The notes beneath the pieces are model-generated. The model was not told the DNA's origin. It ran no database searches and saw nothing but the letters and a program-made list of their open reading frames with translations. From positions 1 to 39,540 of the forward strand of contig CAMYIZ010000056.1 in NCBI GenBank assembly GCA_947258585.1: a stretch of 39,540 nt of DNA. The letters are read 5' to 3'. The stretch comes from an uncultured Haliea sp. (GTDB lineage: Bacteria > Pseudomonadota > Gammaproteobacteria > Pseudomonadales > Halieaceae). The translations under genes were made by a program, and so were the position numbers. Below, in pieces: positions 17,876-26,379 of this stretch. Numbering within the stretch: the first letter of the stretch is position 1; each line of letters opens with the position of its first letter.

Positions 17876-19654
17876 ATGGCAAAGGCGTTCACTACAGTGA
17901 CCTGGCTGTCCGCCGCGCGCGTGCTTGCCGTGCTGTCGGGCCTGGTTGTTACGGGGTGCGCTGAGGATCTGCCGCCCGCGGCGGCGCCCGCCGCGGCCAG
18001 CGAGGCGCTGACGGCCCACTCCGCTGAATTCCGCAAGAGTATCGTCGAGGTCGTCCCCGGGGTTCATGTAGCGATTGGCTACGCCCTCGCCAACGTCATC
18101 ATGATCGAAGGCGACGACGGCGTGATCATCGTCGATACCACAGAGTCGCTCGCCGCCGCGCGGGAGGTGGTCGCCGCGTTCGACCTCGTCACTGACAAGC
18201 CCGTTGTCGCCATCATTTATACCCACAACCATACCGATCATATTTTCGGCGCTGCTGCCTTCGCGCAGGGGCGGGACGTGCCGGTCTATGCCCATGCGAC
18301 GACCTGGTCCCATATCGAGCGGATCATGAACGTGCTGCGCCCGGTCATCGAAACCCGTTCCTTCCGCATGTTCGGCAATTACCTGGCTGCGGGCGGCGAG
18401 GCGGTGATCAACGATGGTATCGGCCCGGCGCTGGCCCACAGCCCCGGTGTGGATCGGGATCTGTTCGGCCTGCTGCAGCCCACGCACACCTTCCAGGACC
18501 GGCTGGACGTGACCATCGCCGGTCGCAGGCTGGTGCTGATACACGCCCCGGGTGAGACCGATGACCAGATTCTGGTGTGGTTGCCGGAGGAGAGGGTCCT
18601 GCTGCCGGGCGACAATGTCTACAAGGCCTTTCCCAACCTCTACACTATTCGCGGTACGCGCTATCGCGATGTCATGCAGTGGGCGGAGAGCGTGCGCGCC
18701 ATGCGCGGCCTCGGTGCCGAGCACCTGGTGCCCAGCCACACCCGGCCGGTGTCGGGCGCGGCGGCCATCGACGACATCCTGGAGGCCTACAGCGATGCCA
18801 TCCAGTACGTACACGACCAGACCGTACGCGGTATCAATCAGGGCGTGGACGCACTGACCTTGGCCGCCAGCATCGAGCTGCCGCCCGAACTCGCCGCCCA
18901 CCCCTGGTTACAGCCCTTCTATGGCACCGTGCCCTGGTCGGTACGGGCGATCCACTCCGGTTACCTGGGATGGTTCGACGGCAACAGCAGCAATCTGTTT
19001 CCCACGCCCGCGACTACCCGCGCCCAGCGCCTGCTGGACCTGGCCGGGGGTGAGGCGGTGGTTTTGGCGGAGGTGGAGGCACGGCTGGCGGCGGACCCCC
19101 AGTGGGCAGCGGAGCTGGCAGACCTGGTGCTGGCGGCCAATCGCGATTCTGTCCCGATTGCCGCTGAGCTGAAGGCGCAAGCCCTGCGTACCCTGGCCAG
19201 CGGGACACCCAATCCCAATGCGCGCAACTGGTACCTGACCGAGGCGCTGGAGTTGGAGGACAAGGTGAAGGTTGCACCGTCGCCACTTACGGCAGAGCGG
19301 GTAGAGTTCGCCCGTGGTTTTCCCGTGGCGGGGGTGTTACAGACCATGGCGGTGAGCCTGGACCCGGCCCGCAGTGCGGGTATTGATCAGCGTGTGGTGT
19401 TCGTGTTCCCCGATCAGGGTGTCCGGTATGCCATTCATGTGCGCAACCAGCTCGCTGCCATCGAACGCCTGTCTGGTGTTCCCGGGGAAGACCAGCTGAC
19501 GGTAACGGTCGATGCCAGTGATTGGCTTGACCTGGTAAGTGGGCAGCGCGGATTTCCGCTGGCGCTGGCGGATGGCACTTTGCAGGTGTCAGGCGGCCTG
19601 GCCGACAAGGGTGCGCTGCTGCAGTTTCTGGCGCTGTTCCGGCAGGATCAGTGA
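17876..19654 (+). CDS. alkyl sulfatase-like metallo-beta-lactamase-fold lipoprotein
   Basis: A 592-aa protein related to SdsA1/BDS1 alkyl/aryl sulfatases. A lipoprotein signal with lipobox VTGC (Cys at about residue 28) is followed by the metal motif THNHTDHIFGA (THxHxDH), a further metal-ligand region with GDNVYKAFPNLYTIRGTRYRDV, then HTRPVSG, and a C-terminal SCP2-like region. Family members hydrolyse sulfate esters of alkyl chains, releasing alcohol and sulfate; substrate here is inferred only. Its membrane anchor implies action outside the cytoplasm. It begins the packed seven-gene run with the acyl-CoA dehydrogenases, whose first gene starts 45 bp downstream. Confidence 0.9.
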   Translation: MAKAFTTVTWLSAARVLAVLSGLVVTGCAEDLPPAAAPAAASEALTAHSAEFRKSIVEVVPGVHVAIGYALANVIMIEGDDGVIIVDTTESLAAAREVVAAFDLVTDKPVVAIIYTHNHTDHIFGAAAFAQGRDVPVYAHATTWSHIERIMNVLRPVIETRSFRMFGNYLAAGGEAVINDGIGPALAHSPGVDRDLFGLLQPTHTFQDRLDVTIAGRRLVLIHAPGETDDQILVWLPEERVLLPGDNVYKAFPNLYTIRGTRYRDVMQWAESVRAMRGLGAEHLVPSHTRPVSGAAAIDDILEAYSDAIQYVHDQTVRGINQGVDALTLAASIELPPELAAHPWLQPFYGTVPWSVRAIHSGYLGWFDGNSSNLFPTPATTRAQRLLDLAGGEAVVLAEVEARLAADPQWAAELADLVLAANRDSVPIAAELKAQALRTLASGTPNPNARNWYLTEALELEDKVKVAPSPLTAERVEFARGFPVAGVLQTMAVSLDPARSAGIDQRVVFVFPDQGVRYAIHVRNQLAAIERLSGVPGEDQLTVTVDASDWLDLVSGQRGFPLALADGTLQVSGGLADKGALLQFLALFRQDQ

Positions 19655-19699
19655 AACGGCGGCCCCCGGTCGCCATTCGACGATAGAAGAGGTACGAAC

Positions 19700-20878
19700 G
19701 TGGATACAAGTTTTGCTCCGGAAGATCTCGCGTTTCGCGATGAGGTGCGGGCGTTCTTTGCCGAGGCCTATGACGCGGACTTGCAGGCGCGCCTGAACAA
19801 CCTGGAAACCTTCAAGGACGCGGTCATCGACTGGCAGAAACGACTCTACAAGCAGGGCTGGGTTGCCCCCGGCTGGCCGAAGGAATACGGCGGCACAGGC
19901 TGGAATGCGACCCAAAAGTTCATCTTTGAGACCGAGCGCAGCGCCGCGGGTATCCGCGACGTGATTCCCTTCGGTCTCAATATGGTGGGTCCGGTCATCT
20001 ACGGCTTTGGCAACGAGGAGCAAAAGCAGCGTTTCCTGCCGGGAATCCTGCAGAGCGATGACTGGTGGTGCCAGGGCTATTCCGAGCCGGGCGCGGGCTC
20101 CGACCTGGCGGCACTGAAAACCAGGGCGGTACGCGAAGGTGACGAATACGTGGTCACCGGCGCCAAGATCTGGACCAGTTACGCCCAGTATGCGGACTGG
20201 ATTTTCTGCCTGGTGCGCACCAACAGCGAGGGCAAGAAACAGGACGGCATCAGTTTCCTGCTGATCGACATGACGTCGCCCGGGATCAAGGTCAATCCTA
20301 TTGTTTCGATCGACAACCACCACAGTCTCAACGAAGTCGAGTTCAACGAGGTGCGGGTGCCCGTCGCCAACCTTATTGGCGAGCAGGACAAGGGCTGGAC
20401 CTATGCCAAGGCCCTGCTGGCCCACGAGCGAACCGCTATCGCAGGTGTCGCCGACAGCAAGCGCAACCTGGCCGAGACCAGGGACTTCGCCGCGCGCGAG
20501 ATCAATGGCGGCAAGTCGCTGCTCAGTGATCCGCTGTTCCAGAAGCGCCTCTCGGATATCGAGATAGAGCTGATGGCGCTGGAGTTCACTGAACTGCGGG
20601 TACTGGCCTCGGTGGCCGCGGGCGGAGCGCCTGGCCCCGAGTCCTCGCTGTTGAAAATCAAGGGTACCGAGATGCAGCAGGCGGTTCAGGAACTGCGGAT
20701 GGAGGTCGCGGCCTACTATCAGGGAGTACTCCCCAGCGACCTGAGCTCCGAGCAGCTGGGCCATGACTTCGGTTCCCAGGCGCGCCAGAGCTACATGTAT
20801 GGGCGCGCCGCCACCATCTACGGCGGTTCCAACGAGGTGCAGAAGAACATTATTGCCAAGGCCGTACTCGGCCTGTAA
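19700..20878 (+). CDS. acyl-CoA dehydrogenase, catalytic subunit candidate
   Basis: A 392-aa FAD-dependent acyl-CoA dehydrogenase. FAD/substrate motifs: GYSEPGAGSDLA near 126-137, GAKIWTSYAQYADW near 154-167, and C-terminal YGGSNEVQKN. The Glu expected at the end (YEG in medium-chain enzymes) is absent, but Glu243 in AKALLAHERTAIAG falls where isovaleryl-CoA dehydrogenase and the mycobacterial ChsE4/FadE26 type carry the catalytic base. The start is GTG 19700. It is followed 26 bp later by a second dehydrogenase, an arrangement of heteromeric pairs such as PimC/PimD and ChsE4/ChsE5, which oxidise steroid side chains or dicarboxylic acyl-CoAs. Confidence 0.92.
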   Translation: MDTSFAPEDLAFRDEVRAFFAEAYDADLQARLNNLETFKDAVIDWQKRLYKQGWVAPGWPKEYGGTGWNATQKFIFETERSAAGIRDVIPFGLNMVGPVIYGFGNEEQKQRFLPGILQSDDWWCQGYSEPGAGSDLAALKTRAVREGDEYVVTGAKIWTSYAQYADWIFCLVRTNSEGKKQDGISFLLIDMTSPGIKVNPIVSIDNHHSLNEVEFNEVRVPVANLIGEQDKGWTYAKALLAHERTAIAGVADSKRNLAETRDFAAREINGGKSLLSDPLFQKRLSDIEIELMALEFTELRVLASVAAGGAPGPESSLLKIKGTEMQQAVQELRMEVAAYYQGVLPSDLSSEQLGHDFGSQARQSYMYGRAATIYGGSNEVQKNIIAKAVLGL

Positions 20879-20904
20879 TCCCGCTTTTTTCAGAGGCTAA
20901 CGTC

Positions 20905-22044
20905 ATGAATTTTGAGTTTACGGAAGAGCAGGGCATGTTGCGTGACAGCGTCGCGCGCTTTGTTCAGGACAGCTACGATTTCGACACCCGGCGCAAGATC
21001 GCCGCGTCCGAGGAGGCCATGAGCCGCGACAACTGGCAGACCTTTGCCGAGCTGGGGTGGCTGTCGGTGCCTTTTGCCGAGGAGCACGGTGGTTTCGGCG
21101 GCAGTCCTGTGGACACCATGGTCGTGATGGAGGAGTTCGGCAAGGGCCTGGTGCTGGAGCCCTATCTCGCCACGGTGCTGCTGTTTGGTGGCCTGCTCCA
21201 GCGCGGTGGAACCGTGGAGCAGCAGGCGGAACTGATTCCGCGCATTATTGAAGGCGGCTGCCTGGGTGCGTTCGCCTATCTGGAGCGCCAGAGTCGCTAT
21301 GAACTGGCGGATATCAAGACCACGGCCAGTGCCCAGGGTGACAGCATTGTCCTCAACGGCGAGAAAGTCGTGGTGTTTAACGGCGCCTGTGCCGACCAGC
21401 TTATTGTCTCGGCCCGCAGCCGTGGCGAGCAGAGTGACCGGGAGGGTATCAGCCTGTTCCTGGTGCCCGCGGACGCCGCCGGCATCGAACGCGTCAGCTA
21501 TAGGCTGATGGATGGCCAGCTGGTGGCCAATATCGTATTCAGGGATGTGCAGGTGCCCGCCGCCAATCTGGTCGGGGAGCTGCACGCCGGCTACCACCTG
21601 ATGAGCGAAGTGGTGAACGCCGCCACGATCGCCCTGGCGTCCGAGGCACTTGGAATCATGGGCCAGCTCAATGCGAAGACCCTTGAATACACCAAGACCC
21701 GGAAACAGTTCGGTGTCGCCATCGGCAGCTTCCAGGCTCTGCAGCACCGCATGGTGGATACCTTCATGGCCTATGAGCAGACGAAATCCATGCTGTACCG
21801 GGCCGTGTGTGAACTGGATGGCGGTGGTGATGATGTAGCCGCCTGCGTTCACGCCCTGCAAGTGATGGTGGACCGCAATGGCAAGAAGGTCTTCGGCGAG
21901 GCCATCCAGCTCCACGGCGGCATGGGTATTACCGACGAGCTGGATATCGGCCATTACGCTAAGCGCTTGATGATGATCAACACCTGCTTTGGCAACGGTG
22001 ACTATCATCAGGCACAATTCAACCAGCTGCGCTACAGTGCATGA
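20905..22044 (+). CDS. acyl-CoA dehydrogenase, probable non-catalytic partner subunit
   Basis: A 379-aa acyl-CoA dehydrogenase fold protein with the family segments GWLSVPFAEEHGGFGGSP, LVGELHAGY, TRKQFGVAIGSFQALQHRM and LHGGMGITDE. In the helix where the upstream subunit has Glu243 this one reads NAATIALASEA, with no Glu at the aligned position (about residue 240). It probably contributes FAD/CoA binding in a heteromer with the neighbouring gene, as the small PimD-like subunits do. Alignment was done by eye. Start ATG 20905; it ends 22 bp before the LLM gene. Confidence 0.9.
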   Translation: MNFEFTEEQGMLRDSVARFVQDSYDFDTRRKIAASEEAMSRDNWQTFAELGWLSVPFAEEHGGFGGSPVDTMVVMEEFGKGLVLEPYLATVLLFGGLLQRGGTVEQQAELIPRIIEGGCLGAFAYLERQSRYELADIKTTASAQGDSIVLNGEKVVVFNGACADQLIVSARSRGEQSDREGISLFLVPADAAGIERVSYRLMDGQLVANIVFRDVQVPAANLVGELHAGYHLMSEVVNAATIALASEALGIMGQLNAKTLEYTKTRKQFGVAIGSFQALQHRMVDTFMAYEQTKSMLYRAVCELDGGGDDVAACVHALQVMVDRNGKKVFGEAIQLHGGMGITDELDIGHYAKRLMMINTCFGNGDYHQAQFNQLRYSA

Positions 22045-22066
22045 TCACAAACCGGGAGACGACACC

Positions 22067-23107
22067 ATGAAATTGGGCATCCTGCTGGGCTACTCCGGCA
22101 AGCACATCGACATACCCATCGATCTCATTCGCAAGGCGGAGGCCATGGGTTACGACTCGGTCTGGACTGCGGAGGCCTATGGTAACGACGCGGTGACGGC
22201 AGCTACCTGGGTGTTGGCGCAGACGACCCGGATAAGGGTGGGTACCGCTATCATGCAGATGCCGGCGCGCACCCCGGCCATGTGCGCAATGACAGCGATG
22301 TCCCTGGACCAGCTGTCGGGAGGGCGCTTTATTGTCGGCCTGGGAGCCTCCGGTCCCCAGGTGGTCGAGGGCTGGCACGGCGTGCCCTACGGCAAACCGG
22401 TCACCCGCACCCGCGAGTATGTCCAGATCATGCGCAAGATCATGGCCCGGGAGGGGCCGGTGGAGTTCCAGGGTGAAGTGTACCAGCTGCCCAACACCAG
22501 CGCCGGGACTACGGGCCTGGGCAAGCCGCTCAAGTCCATTCTGGAAGGTAACCCCAACATCCCCATCTACACCGCTTCCATTACCCCGGCCGGCCTGCGC
22601 TGCGCCGGAGAAGTAGCGGACGGCGTGTTCCCGGTGTGGATGGACCCGAACAAGTTCAGCATTCTGGGCGATCATATCCAGAAGGGCTTCGACAGCGCGG
22701 GTGGCGGCAAGAGCTTGAAGAATTTCGATGTCGCGCCCTTTGTCTCGGTGGCGGTGAACGACGATCTGGATGCGGCCTACGATTCCCTGCGGCCCTGGCT
22801 GGCGCTGTATATTGGCGGCATGGGCGCCAAGGGCAAGAACTTCTACAACGACTACGCTACCCGCGCCGGCTACGGAGATGTCGCCGAGCGGATCCAGGAC
22901 CTGTACCTGTCGGGTAAAAAGGCCGAGGCCGAGGCCCTGGTGCCGAACCAATTGCTCGATGAAGTCGCGCTGGTCGGTCCCCGCGAGCGGGTGATTGAGC
23001 GCCTGGCGGACTGGAAGGCGGCCGGCAAGCGCGGCGAGGTGGGTACCATGCTGCTGGGCGTGCACGACCCGTCTGTGCTTGAGCTGTTCGCCAAGGAAAT
23101 GCTCTGA
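22067..23107 (+). CDS. LLM-class flavin- or F420-dependent oxidoreductase
   Basis: A 346-aa TIM-barrel protein of the luciferase-like monooxygenase (bacterial luciferase / F420-dependent glucose-6-phosphate dehydrogenase) superfamily. Motifs: KLGILLGY at the N-terminus, AEAMGYDSVWTAEAYGNDA near 25-40, RIRVGTAIMQMPARTP, LDQLSGGRFIVGLGASGPQVVEGWHG. The sequence style is that of entries called F420-dependent in actinobacteria, but cofactor choice (F420 or FMN) cannot be read here. I start at ATG 22067 behind CGGGAGA; upstream codons overlap the dehydrogenase. Its TGA overlaps the ATG of the next gene by one base. Confidence 0.87.
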   Translation: MKLGILLGYSGKHIDIPIDLIRKAEAMGYDSVWTAEAYGNDAVTAATWVLAQTTRIRVGTAIMQMPARTPAMCAMTAMSLDQLSGGRFIVGLGASGPQVVEGWHGVPYGKPVTRTREYVQIMRKIMAREGPVEFQGEVYQLPNTSAGTTGLGKPLKSILEGNPNIPIYTASITPAGLRCAGEVADGVFPVWMDPNKFSILGDHIQKGFDSAGGGKSLKNFDVAPFVSVAVNDDLDAAYDSLRPWLALYIGGMGAKGKNFYNDYATRAGYGDVAERIQDLYLSGKKAEAEALVPNQLLDEVALVGPRERVIERLADWKAAGKRGEVGTMLLGVHDPSVLELFAKEML

Positions 23108-23898
23108 TGCAGTTGCGTGGCCGGGTCGCGGTTGTCACCGGTGGCGGCAACGGTATCGGCAGGGCCCTGTGTGAACGCTTTCACCGGGAGGGCGCGGAGA
23201 AAGTTATCGTTGCCGACCTCGATCTGGCCAGCGCGGAGGCTGTGGCTGAAGCTGTCGATGGTGATGCCTTTGCCGTGAACGTGCGCGACGAGGACGCGAT
23301 CAAGTCCATGGTCGATGAGGTGGTCGCGCGCTATGGCCGCATCGACCTGTTCTGCAGCAACGCGGGCATCATCGCCGGTGATGGTGAGCCCTGGTGGGTG
23401 ACCTCGGCCCCCAACAGTACCTGGCAGGCCATGTGGGAAATCCACGTGATGGCCCATGTCTATGCGGCTCGCGCCTGCCTGCCGTCAATGCTCGAGCGGG
23501 GCGAAGGCTTTTTCCTGAACACGGTGTCGGCTGCGGGGTTGCTGAACCAGGTCGGCGACGCGGCTTATTCCACCACCAAGCATGCGGCCATCGGCTTTGC
23601 CGAGGCGCTGGCGATTACCCACGGGGATGATGGTATCAAGGTCGCGACCCTGTGCCCGCAAGCGGTGGCGACACAGATGATCGGCACCGTGGAGGAGGGC
23701 GGTACCGCTGGCGTCGATGGCATCCTGTCGCCCGAGCAGGTCGCTGACGCCGTGATCGACGGCCTGGCCGCAGAGCGCTTCCTGATCCTGCCGCATCCCC
23801 AGGTGGCGGACTACAGGGCCCTGAAGGCAGCGGATTACGACCGCTGGCTGGGTGGCATGCGCAAGCTGCGGCGTCGCTTTGGCAACCCCAACCTTTGA
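23107..23898 (+). CDS. short-chain dehydrogenase/reductase
   Basis: A 263-aa SDR oxidoreductase. Cofactor motif TGGGNGIG near residues 12-19, SNAG near 90, catalytic Ser in TVSAAG and YSTTK with the Tyr/Lys pair near 157-161. Substrate unknown; hydroxyacyl or hydroxysteroid oxidation would fit the neighbours. It begins on the last base of the LLM gene stop (TGATG), so translation is probably coupled. aceK starts 19 bp later. Confidence 0.93.
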   Translation: MQLRGRVAVVTGGGNGIGRALCERFHREGAEKVIVADLDLASAEAVAEAVDGDAFAVNVRDEDAIKSMVDEVVARYGRIDLFCSNAGIIAGDGEPWWVTSAPNSTWQAMWEIHVMAHVYAARACLPSMLERGEGFFLNTVSAAGLLNQVGDAAYSTTKHAAIGFAEALAITHGDDGIKVATLCPQAVATQMIGTVEEGGTAGVDGILSPEQVADAVIDGLAAERFLILPHPQVADYRALKAADYDRWLGGMRKLRRRFGNPNL

Positions 23899-23917
23899 TG
23901 CCGCGCAGGTAAAGGAG

Positions 23918-25672
23918 ATGACCTACAGTCGCGGACAGCAGGAACGCTTTGCCCGGACCATTCTCAACGGTTTCGAGGGCTACTTTGCCGAATTCCAGAA
24001 CATTACCCTGGCGGCGCGGGCGCGTTTCGAGGCCCAGGACTGGCACGGCATGCATGCGGCCTCCATCCAGCGCATTGATCTCTACAAGGAGGCCACGACC
24101 CGGGTTCTGCAGTATGTGGAGCTGATCGCCGGTGAGCAGCTCCACAGCCTGCAGTTCTGGCAGGAGGCGCGGGAAAGCTACTCCGAACTGATTCGCGGGC
24201 ACAACAATTTCGAGATTGCAGAGACCTTCTTTAACTCGATTTACTGCGGGGTGTTCAAGCACCGCAAGATTCGCGACGAGTACGCATTTGTCTTTTCCCC
24301 CCAGGGTGACATGCCGGCACCCGATGTGAGCAAGGTATACCGGGCGTACGCCTGTAAAGGCGACTTCGAGTCGCCTTTGCGGGAGCTGTTGCTGGACTAT
24401 GGCTTCAGCCTGCCCTGGGAAGACCTGGAGCGCGATATTGGCAATATCGTCGAGGCAATCAACCGCTTCCTGGCGCCGCGATTCGACCTGACCCGGCCCG
24501 CCGTGGAGATCCAGACCCTGGAGCCCCATTTCTTCCGCAACAAGGGCGCCTATATCGTTGGCCGTATCGTGTCGGGCCCCGATTCCATGCCCATCGTGAT
24601 TCCGATCCTGCACAGCGGTAACGGCGAGGTGTACGTCGACACCATCCTGTTTGGTGCCGACAAGATGAGCGTGATCTTCAGTTTTACCCGTGCCTATTTC
24701 ATGGTGGATGCCAGCATACCCTCGCAGTATGTGCTGTTCCTGCAGCAGTTGATGCCCGCCAAGCCGATCTCCGAAATTTACAGTTCCATGGGCTACAACA
24801 AGCACGGCAAGACCTACTACTACCGCTGCGCCTACCGGCACATGAAGAACACCAATGACAAGTTCATTATCGCCCCGGGCATCAAGGGCATGGTCATGAG
24901 CGTGTTTACAATGCCCTCCTACGATTTTGTGTTCAAGATTATCAAGGACAGGTTTACGCCCCCCAAGGAAATGACCCGGGAACAGGTGAAGGAAAAGTAC
25001 CGGTTGGTCAAACGCTGGGACCGGGCGGGCCGCATGGCCGACACCCAGGAGTTCACCAACCTCGCTTTTGCCCGCGAGCGTTTCTCGGATGAACTGATGG
25101 AGGAGCTGCACAAGGTGGCGCCGTCGCTCATCGAAGAGCATGGCAAGGCATTGGTGATCAAGCATGTGTATGTCGAGCGGCGCATGACGCCGCTGAATCT
25201 TTATTTGCAGGATGCCACTGAGGAGCAGGTGGTGGCGGTGATGGACGAGTATGGCAACGCGATCAAGCAGCTGGCATCGGCGAACATCTTCCCCGGTGAC
25301 ATGCTGCTGAAAAACTTCGGCGTTACCCGCCATGGCCGCGTGGTGTTCTACGACTACGATGAAATCGTGCCGCTGATGGACTGCAATTTCCGCGAGATAC
25401 CGCAGCCTCGGACCGAGGCGGAAGAGCTGGCCAGCCAGCCGTGGTACAACGTCGGCCCCAATGACATCTTTCCCGAGGAGTTCCGGCTGTTCTTCTCGGG
25501 CAACCAGCGTGCACGCAAGGTGTTCGATGCCATGCACAGCGACATCTACCAAGCCTCGTTCTGGCAGGGGCTGCAGGACCGCATTCGCCAGGGTTACACC
25601 GAGGACTTCTTCCCCTACCGGCGCAAACTCCGGTTCAACCGCACCCCCAGGCAACAGGCAGCAATTTCCTGA
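23918..25672 (+). CDS. aceK: isocitrate dehydrogenase kinase/phosphatase AceK
   Basis: A 584-aa bifunctional enzyme that phosphorylates isocitrate dehydrogenase to divert carbon to the glyoxylate shunt and also reverses this. The ATP-binding signature APGIKGMVMSVFTMPS is at about residues 315-330, the kinase-like core motifs DKFIIAP and NIFPGDMLLKNFGVTRHGRVVFYDYDE (catalytic HRD-like region replaced by an AceK-type Asp) follow. E. coli AceK is about 580 aa. I start at ATG 23918 (MTYSRGQQER); upstream in-frame codons overlap the SDR. It usually sits with aceA/aceB, which are absent here; instead it lies inside a fatty-acid-type operon. Confidence 0.95.
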   Translation: MTYSRGQQERFARTILNGFEGYFAEFQNITLAARARFEAQDWHGMHAASIQRIDLYKEATTRVLQYVELIAGEQLHSLQFWQEARESYSELIRGHNNFEIAETFFNSIYCGVFKHRKIRDEYAFVFSPQGDMPAPDVSKVYRAYACKGDFESPLRELLLDYGFSLPWEDLERDIGNIVEAINRFLAPRFDLTRPAVEIQTLEPHFFRNKGAYIVGRIVSGPDSMPIVIPILHSGNGEVYVDTILFGADKMSVIFSFTRAYFMVDASIPSQYVLFLQQLMPAKPISEIYSSMGYNKHGKTYYYRCAYRHMKNTNDKFIIAPGIKGMVMSVFTMPSYDFVFKIIKDRFTPPKEMTREQVKEKYRLVKRWDRAGRMADTQEFTNLAFARERFSDELMEELHKVAPSLIEEHGKALVIKHVYVERRMTPLNLYLQDATEEQVVAVMDEYGNAIKQLASANIFPGDMLLKNFGVTRHGRVVFYDYDEIVPLMDCNFREIPQPRTEAEELASQPWYNVGPNDIFPEEFRLFFSGNQRARKVFDAMHSDIYQASFWQGLQDRIRQGYTEDFFPYRRKLRFNRTPRQQAAIS

Positions 25673-26379
25673 TGGCAACACTGTATCTCTTTCGGCACGG
25701 GCAGGCATCGTTCGGTGCTGACGACTACGACAAACTTTCCGATCTGGGCTGCCGTCAGGCGGAAGTCCTGGGACACTATCTGCGAGACCATGGCATCGAA
25801 CTGGATGCGGCCTACAGTGGCGGTCTGCTGCGGCAGCGGGAGACCGCTGCCCTGGCCCTGGCCAGCCAGCCCCGGTCTGTGCCCCACCATATTGACGAGC
25901 GCTTTGACGAGGTGCGCAACGACGAACAGATTAAATACCTGGTGCCGACCGTGGCAGCCGCCGACCCGCGGATCCAGGCCCTGGTGGACAAGGGCCTGAG
26001 TTCCAGCAAGGATTACCAGAAGGTCATCGAGGCTGTATTCACACATTGGGTCTCCCCGGCCTGCGACGAGCCGCGCATCCAGAGCTGGGCAGATTACTCG
26101 GGGGCCGTGCGTACCGCCCTGCGCGATGTCATCACGGCGCAGGGCTCCGGCAAGACCGTCGGCGTGTTTACCTCGGGAGGAACCATCGCCACTATTGTCA
26201 CCCAGGTCCTGGGGTTAAGCGGTGAGCACGCCTACAAGTTCTACGAGCCCATCTTCAATTGCTCGGTGACCCAGCTCTTCTATAGCGGAGACAAGGTGTC
26301 ACTGTCCTACTTCAATGACCGCTCCTTCCTTCAGGTGCTGGGCGGCCAGCGGGAGGAACAGCTCGTCAGTTATCGCTGA
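25672..26379 (+). CDS. histidine phosphatase family protein
   Basis: A 235-aa member of the phosphoglycerate-mutase-like histidine phosphatase superfamily. The catalytic RHG is at residues 8-10 (LYLFRHGQAS), with the second conserved region SGGLLRQRETA and a later TSGGTIATI where the fourth core residue is normally His; here it reads TSGG, as in several broad-specificity members. Substrate unknown. It begins on the last base of aceK (TGATG overlap), so it is the last gene of the plus-strand run. Its 3' end overlaps the convergent tesB by 14 bp. Confidence 0.88.
   Translation: MATLYLFRHGQASFGADDYDKLSDLGCRQAEVLGHYLRDHGIELDAAYSGGLLRQRETAALALASQPRSVPHHIDERFDEVRNDEQIKYLVPTVAAADPRIQALVDKGLSSSKDYQKVIEAVFTHWVSPACDEPRIQSWADYSGAVRTALRDVITAQGSGKTVGVFTSGGTIATIVTQVLGLSGEHAYKFYEPIFNCSVTQLFYSGDKVSLSYFNDRSFLQVLGGQREEQLVSYR

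Noticed and set aside
23636-25708. A 690-codon open frame opposite aceK and its neighbours
   Set aside because: It covers parts of several clear genes on the other strand, and its product is His/Gln/Val-rich low-complexity sequence typical of GC-rich shadow frames.
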